Source: Chthonomonadaceae bacterium (GTDB lineage Bacteria; Armatimonadota; Chthonomonadetes; Chthonomonadales; Chthonomonadaceae). From it: a DNA stretch of 7,193 bases. Below, piece by piece: positions 6,164-7,193 of the stretch. The position numbers were made by a program, and so were the translations under genes. Location of the stretch: assembly GCA_014377395.1 (NCBI GenBank), contig JACMPS010000129.1, positions 1 to 7,193 on the forward strand, written 5' to 3'. Within the stretch, counting starts at the first letter, position 1. Every line of letters begins with the position of its first letter. The notes beneath the pieces were generated by a model. The model worked only from the letters and a program-made list of their open reading frames with translations, had not been told where the DNA came from and did no database searches.

Positions 6164-6874
6164 CTACAGATGATCAATCTCGGTCAGCACGAAAATCGGG
6201 GTGAGTTCATCGTTTTGCCCCATTGGATTGTCGAGCATGAGAAGGCGCAAGTTCGCTTTGTCCAGACCCACCTTTGCAAAATCGCGGCTTATTCCGATTA
6301 CCTCGACATTGATGTTGTTGCCGTCAATGATGTAGCAATGACATCCAAATGCCTGTGCTATTTCCTCGCAGGTTTCATTGGGACGGAGCGGCGGAAGCAT
6401 AGCGTACTCGTCGAAGGGCTTCATCGCTTCGGGGTTAAAACCGTCAATTTCAGAGATGCGATGCCCTGCGATCCGGTAAAAATCCCCTCTGCGCTTGAGG
6501 AAAACTTTCGTAAAGCCGCCGCCAACGACAGCCGCTATCATACGCGGATAGCCTGCCAGATCAATCGCACACTGCATCTTTTTAGGGTGCGAATAGCCAA
6601 TGTCATTGGGGTATTTGGTGACGTATTTTACAATCAGTCGCGCAAGCCACGAATCTTTTACATCGTCAATGTGACGCACATTGTTCTGACAGATCGTGAC
6701 GAACTTTTCGGAAAGGCAAATCACGGATGTCGGTGTAAGAAACTCAGCTGCGTATTGTGAAATCACGCCACGCAGGTCTTCCCCGAACATCACTTTGTGC
6801 GTTGTGATCGGGCGACGCTCGAAATTGCGTCCGTCAATCTGTTTTTGGGAAACTTCGGGCATAAACTTCTTCAC
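6164..6874 (-). CDS. CofE-like protein (F420-0:gamma-glutamyl ligase family)
   Basis: The 236-residue soluble protein resembles the CofE/F420_ligase fold. The N-terminal part reads RRPITTHKVMFGEDL (20-34), then TPTSVICLSEKFVTICQNN (47-65), matching the pattern of a strand followed by S-K-V in this family. Later come GDFYRIAGHRISEIDGF (130-146), YIIDGNNINVEVIG (181-194) and DNPMGQNDELTPI (215-227). True CofE adds glutamate to coenzyme F420-0 using GTP. This shorter branch occurs in many bacteria not known to make F420, so its reaction is uncertain. No other F420 gene is in the window. The start is ambiguous: GTG at 6874 gives MKKFMPEV, while ATG at 6862 is preceded by GAAGAAG only three bases away. 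Either keeps the conserved region. It is the first gene of the minus-strand cluster and lies next to a symmetric inverted repeat that may act as promoter or operator. Confidence 0.75.
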   Translation of the reverse strand: MKKFMPEVSQKQIDGRNFERRPITTHKVMFGEDLRGVISQYAAEFLTPTSVICLSEKFVTICQNNVRHIDDVKDSWLARLIVKYVTKYPNDIGYSHPKKMQCAIDLAGYPRMIAAVVGGGFTKVFLKRRGDFYRIAGHRISEIDGFNPEAMKPFDEYAMLPPLRPNETCEEIAQAFGCHCYIIDGNNINVEVIGISRDFAKVGLDKANLRLLMLDNPMGQNDELTPIFVLTEIDHL

Positions 6875-6891
6875 TCGAAATCAAATAATGG

Positions 6892-6929
6892 TTGACAGAA
6901 GTTTAGCCTTTGTTCTAAACTTCTGTCAA
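6892..6929. promoter_or_regulatory. Perfect inverted repeat between divergent genes, possible shared promoter/operator
   Basis: TTGACAGAAGTTTAG (6892-6906) and its exact reverse complement CTAAACTTCTGTCAA (6915-6929) flank an 8-base spacer. Each strand therefore begins with a consensus -35 box TTGACA, and 18 bases later reads TAAACT, a four-of-six match to a -10 box. On the minus strand this would give a leader of about 20 bases before the CofE-like GTG; on the plus strand about 140 bases before the phosphorylase ATG. No U tract follows either arm, so a terminator is unlikely. The repeat is seen directly; promoter or operator function is inferred. Confidence 0.6.
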
Positions 6930-6955
6930 GTTTTGCGGCGGGAATGTTTAGCCTT
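6901..6955 (+). repeat. Direct repeat GTTTAGCCTT, two copies
   Basis: GTTTAGCCTT occurs at 6901-6910, overlapping the end of the left arm of the inverted repeat, and again at 6946-6955, an offset of 45 bases. It could be a second binding site for the same regulator or chance; at ten bases, either is possible. Confidence 0.4.
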
Positions 6956-6967
6956 GGTAGAGAGTCA

Positions 6968-6987
6968 GGGTTAGGGAGTAGGTGTTA
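6968..6987. repeat. Second copy of the heptanucleotide repeat, in the leader of the phosphorylase gene
   Basis: GGGTTA (6968), GGGAGTA (6974) and GGTGTTA (6981) lie next to each other. The stretch AGGGAGTAGGTGTTAG (6973-6988) differs by one base from 4713-4728 inside the YfhO-type gene. The rest of the 6875-7068 intergenic region shows a weak 7-bp GTGTTAG/CTAACAC pairing (6982-6988 with 7031-7037) but no riboswitch that I recognise. Confidence 0.6.
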
Positions 6988-7068
6988 GAAGACTTCAGGC
7001 AAGAGAAAATCTTCATCTCAATACTTCTCGCTAACACTTTCTTTTGAATCCTGAGAAAAGAGAAATCA

Positions 7069-7193
7069 ATGATCGGAAACTTTGCTTTGATCGGTGGCAC
7101 GGGCTTTGAGACTTTGCCACCCGAAATACACGCCGAGGAAATCCTCGTGGAAACCCGTTACGGCACGGCACGACTGCTGAGTGTGTCAGACAA
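7069..7193 (+). CDS. Methylthioadenosine / purine nucleoside phosphorylase, N-terminal part
   Basis: Only the first 41 codons are in the window; the gene runs off the right edge. The start MIGNFALIGGTGF matches the phosphate-binding N-terminus of the MTA phosphorylase/PNP family (usual form IGIIGGSG). The strand VETRYGTARLLSV matches the TPYG region that follows. These enzymes split methylthioadenosine (or a purine nucleoside) with phosphate to the base and a sugar phosphate, as part of S-adenosylmethionine salvage. Arg in place of the usual Pro in ETRYG is a variant. MtnP and a 6-oxopurine nucleoside phosphorylase cannot be told apart from this piece, so no symbol is given. The ATG at 7069 has a weak AAAGAG ribosome site about 7 bases upstream. 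It diverges from the CofE-like gene across a 194-base intergenic region. Confidence 0.75.
   Translation, partial: MIGNFALIGGTGFETLPPEIHAEEILVETRYGTARLLSVSD

Noticed and set aside
6076..6177. N-terminal extension of the coiled-coil membrane protein by 34 residues
   Set aside because: The extension is basic, would overlap the upstream gene, and the strong GGGGGGAG site points to the ATG at 6075.
6065..6760. A 231-codon open frame on the plus strand opposite the CofE-like gene
   Set aside because: It mirrors the minus-strand gene, has no recognisable domain and an odd composition rich in Arg, Cys and His. The minus frame has clear family motifs.
6989..7068. S-adenosylmethionine or purine riboswitch in the phosphorylase leader
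   Set aside because: None of the conserved cores or multi-stem arrangements that I know can be found; only weak short pairings are present.

Overview
This is a bacterial chromosomal window of moderate GC content that is densely coded. Seven consecutive genes run on the minus strand, from about 6874 down to the left edge. One gene diverges on the plus strand at the right edge. No RNA gene, CRISPR array, insertion sequence or phage gene is recognisable. The lipoprotein signal, the GT-C type membrane proteins with large extracytoplasmic domains, mixed ATG/GTG/TTG starts and uneven Shine-Dalgarno strength fit a non-proteobacterial free-living bacterium. Degenerate heptanucleotide repeats resemble those of cyanobacteria. 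Armatimonadota or another lineage near cyanobacteria is my guess, but the sequence alone does not settle the phylum.

Layout from right to left, following transcription of the minus-strand cluster. A divergent intergenic region (6875-7068) carries a perfect 15-bp inverted repeat with TTGACA at both outer ends. To its right is the start of a methylthioadenosine/purine nucleoside phosphorylase (plus strand). To its left is a CofE-like (F420-0:gamma-glutamyl ligase family) protein. Next come a four-helix membrane protein with a C-terminal coiled coil (function unknown), a YfhO-type large membrane protein, a GT39/ArnT-like GT-C glycosyltransferase, a two-CBS-domain protein and a shortened homocysteine S-methyltransferase-like protein. 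The last gene, cut by the left edge, encodes a lipoprotein that looks like an ABC-transporter solute-binding protein of the branched-chain amino acid type.

The four central genes (YfhO, GT39, CBS, methyltransferase-like) overlap one another by 4, 14 and 4 bases, so they are almost certainly one transcript with translational coupling. The two GT-C proteins probably modify an envelope glycan or lipid, substrate unknown. The CBS protein and the methyltransferase-like protein form a second pair that could link adenosyl-nucleotide sensing to sulfur amino acid chemistry (inference). The phosphorylase at the right edge would also belong to S-adenosylmethionine recycling.

The most unusual signals are not whole genes. 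One is a heptanucleotide repeat that occurs both in-frame inside the YfhO-type gene and in the leader of the phosphorylase gene. Others are the symmetric inverted repeat between the divergent genes, a long hairpin embedded in the GT39 gene, and an apparent deletion in the barrel of the methyltransferase-like protein. I see no convincing new defence or mobile system.
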